The notes under the pieces were generated by a model, which saw only the letters and a program-made list of their open reading frames with translations, made no database searches and was not told the origin of the DNA. From Rhizobiaceae bacterium (GTDB lineage Bacteria; Pseudomonadota; Alphaproteobacteria; Rhizobiales; Rhizobiaceae), in assembly GCA_004299545.1 (NCBI GenBank), contig SCRB01000576.1, forward strand, positions 1 to 5,710: a stretch of 5,710 nucleotides of DNA, written 5' to 3'. How positions within the stretch are numbered: position 1 is the first letter of the stretch; every line of letters starts with the position of its first letter. Below, one piece after another: positions 5,136 to 5,710 of the stretch. The position numbers and the translations under genes were made by a program.

Positions 5136-5276
5136 TCACCAGTTCCTGACTTTGCCGCTCGACGTGTTGGCGGCGGGCCTGAGCTGGCTGCCCAAAGGGT
5201 TATCGGCCTTTGTCGGCGCTTTTGCCTGTTTCGGTTTCCGAATCTCGCGATTACTGCGTTTTTGTCCCTTGGCCAT
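5136..5276 (-). CDS. Small basic protein, 46 aa, conserved hypothetical
   Basis: The product begins MAKGQKRSNREIRKPKQAKA and ends in SSGKVRNW. It is strongly basic in its first 23 residues (ten Lys or Arg) and has no hydrophobic segment. Short MAKGQ-RSNRE-KPK proteins are, as I recall, widespread unannotated hypotheticals in Hyphomicrobiales; I know of no function. AAAGGA lies about 9 bases before the ATG at 5274-5276. The gene starts 26 bases before the upstream gene's stop codon, in another frame, so coupling is likely. It resembles the plus-strand 51-residue protein in size and charge but is not obviously homologous. Nucleic-acid binding is a guess from charge alone. Confidence 0.75.
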   Translation of the reverse strand: MAKGQKRSNREIRKPKQAKAPTKADNPLGSQLRPAANTSSGKVRNW

Positions 5277-5571
5277 GGCCGAACGTCCTTTCGAGCAGGG
5301 TTGCGTTTTCGCTTTCCGACGGTGGCCGTACCGGGTCGAGGTTGTCCTGTGTGGTCACCCGCTCATGGCGCTCCTGATCGTTGCGGATTCGGTATTGCGG
5401 GGAATCTCCCCTCGGAGGAAGCATGCCGGTGATGTGGTAGATTTCCGCTGTCTTCGGGAATGTGCCGAAGTTGCCCTTTAACCTGACGGCCTGTCCCACG
5501 GCATAAAGGTGGGTTGCGACCTCGCGGCGGAGCGGGCGGGAATTACGGTGCACGAAGCTTGTCGTGGTCAT
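5251..5571 (-). CDS. Conserved hypothetical protein, 106 aa, possible SH3-like small barrel
   Basis: No named family is recognised. After a basic N-terminus of about 20 residues, the core (21-78) reads HLYAVGQAVRLKGNFG, TAEIYHITGMLPPRGDSPQY, RIRNDQERHERV and ends near TTQDNL. The spacing of short strands with Gly-rich turns (VGQxVxLK, YxIxxxLPPRGDxPQYRIRN, ERV) is reminiscent of an SH3-like or KOW-like barrel. That is inference from pattern only. The C-terminal 28 residues are polar and likely disordered. The ATG at 5569-5571 overlaps the upstream stop as ATGA, and only a weak ribosome-binding site precedes it, so translation probably depends on termination of the upstream gene. There is no signal peptide or membrane segment. 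Confidence 0.77.
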   Translation of the reverse strand: MTTTSFVHRNSRPLRREVATHLYAVGQAVRLKGNFGTFPKTAEIYHITGMLPPRGDSPQYRIRNDQERHERVTTQDNLDPVRPPSESENATLLERTFGHGQGTKTQ

Positions 5572-5710
5572 GATTGTCTTTGGTCCCGTTCCAGCGCGGC
5601 TTCAAGGAAAGCCGGATCGATCGGCACCATCTGCTGGATGGTTGCCCTTTTCGAGATGGCTGGCAGATGAATGAAGGTTGCGACACGTCGCCAGGCGAGG
5701 CTTGAACCAC
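5568..5710 (-). CDS. C-terminal fragment of an unidentified protein, 5' end beyond window
   Basis: On the minus strand the frame is open from the right edge to TGA at 5568-5570, giving 46 residues that include SLAWRRVATFIHLP, KRATIQQMVPIDPAFLEAAL and a final ERDQRQS. The stop overlaps the next gene's ATG as ATGA, the typical junction of tightly coupled genes, which is the main support. No family was recognised from this short end. It would be the most upstream visible member of the small-protein series, whose promoter then lies outside the window. Confidence 0.5.
   Translation of the reverse strand, partial: GSSLAWRRVATFIHLPAISKRATIQQMVPIDPAFLEAALERDQRQS

Noticed and set aside
4806..5481. 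Plus-strand open frames of 208 and 139 codons opposite the small-gene series
   Set aside because: They overlap several minus-strand genes with ribosome-binding sites and coupled junctions. A hydrophobic stretch in one frame (LSAFVGAFACFGF) was considered as a membrane segment but is antisense to a basic Lys-rich coding stretch.

Overview
The window reads as high-GC alphaproteobacterial DNA, most likely from Hyphomicrobiales (Rhizobiales). The main reasons are two small families typical of that order (DUF982 and DUF1488), several short conserved-hypothetical proteins of the kind seen in rhizobia and bradyrhizobia, and strong GC bias at third codon positions. No database search was possible, so family names come from recognised motifs and genus is not called.

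Left half (1-3424), a redox locus with a divergent regulator. Three oxidoreductase genes lie on the minus strand in the order of transcription: a classical short-chain dehydrogenase/reductase (SDR, 1525-2259), an NADP-binding oxidoreductase of the F420-dependent-oxidoreductase-like family (853-1455), and an extended/atypical SDR cut by the left edge (1-809). Gaps of 69 and 43 bases suggest one operon. A LysR-type regulator (2528-3424) is transcribed the other way from a shared 268-base intergenic region. That region holds a clear extended -10 element and several small dyads. Divergence from its targets is the usual LysR arrangement, so the LysR protein probably controls the operon. All three enzymes appear to use NADP(H); substrates cannot be read from sequence.

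Middle (3425-4476), three small plus-strand genes: a DUF982 protein (3606-3857), a 51-residue lysine/alanine-rich basic protein (3978-4133), and a 57-residue zinc-ribbon protein (4162-4335). A GC-rich hairpin after the DUF982 gene may separate it from the last two, which are only 28 bases apart and each have a good ribosome-binding site.

Right part (4477-5710), a compact minus-strand series of small genes converging on the middle group. In order of transcription it holds the C-terminal end of an unidentified protein (5568-5710), a 106-residue conserved hypothetical (5251-5571), a 46-residue basic protein (5136-5276), a 104-residue conserved hypothetical (4749-5063) and a DUF1488 protein with a TTG start (4477-4761). 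Three of the four junctions overlap (4, 26 and 13 bases), which implies cotranscription and translational coupling. Nothing here is recognisable as a defence system, mobile element, CRISPR array or RNA gene. The least understood content is the set of small proteins between 3606 and 5710.
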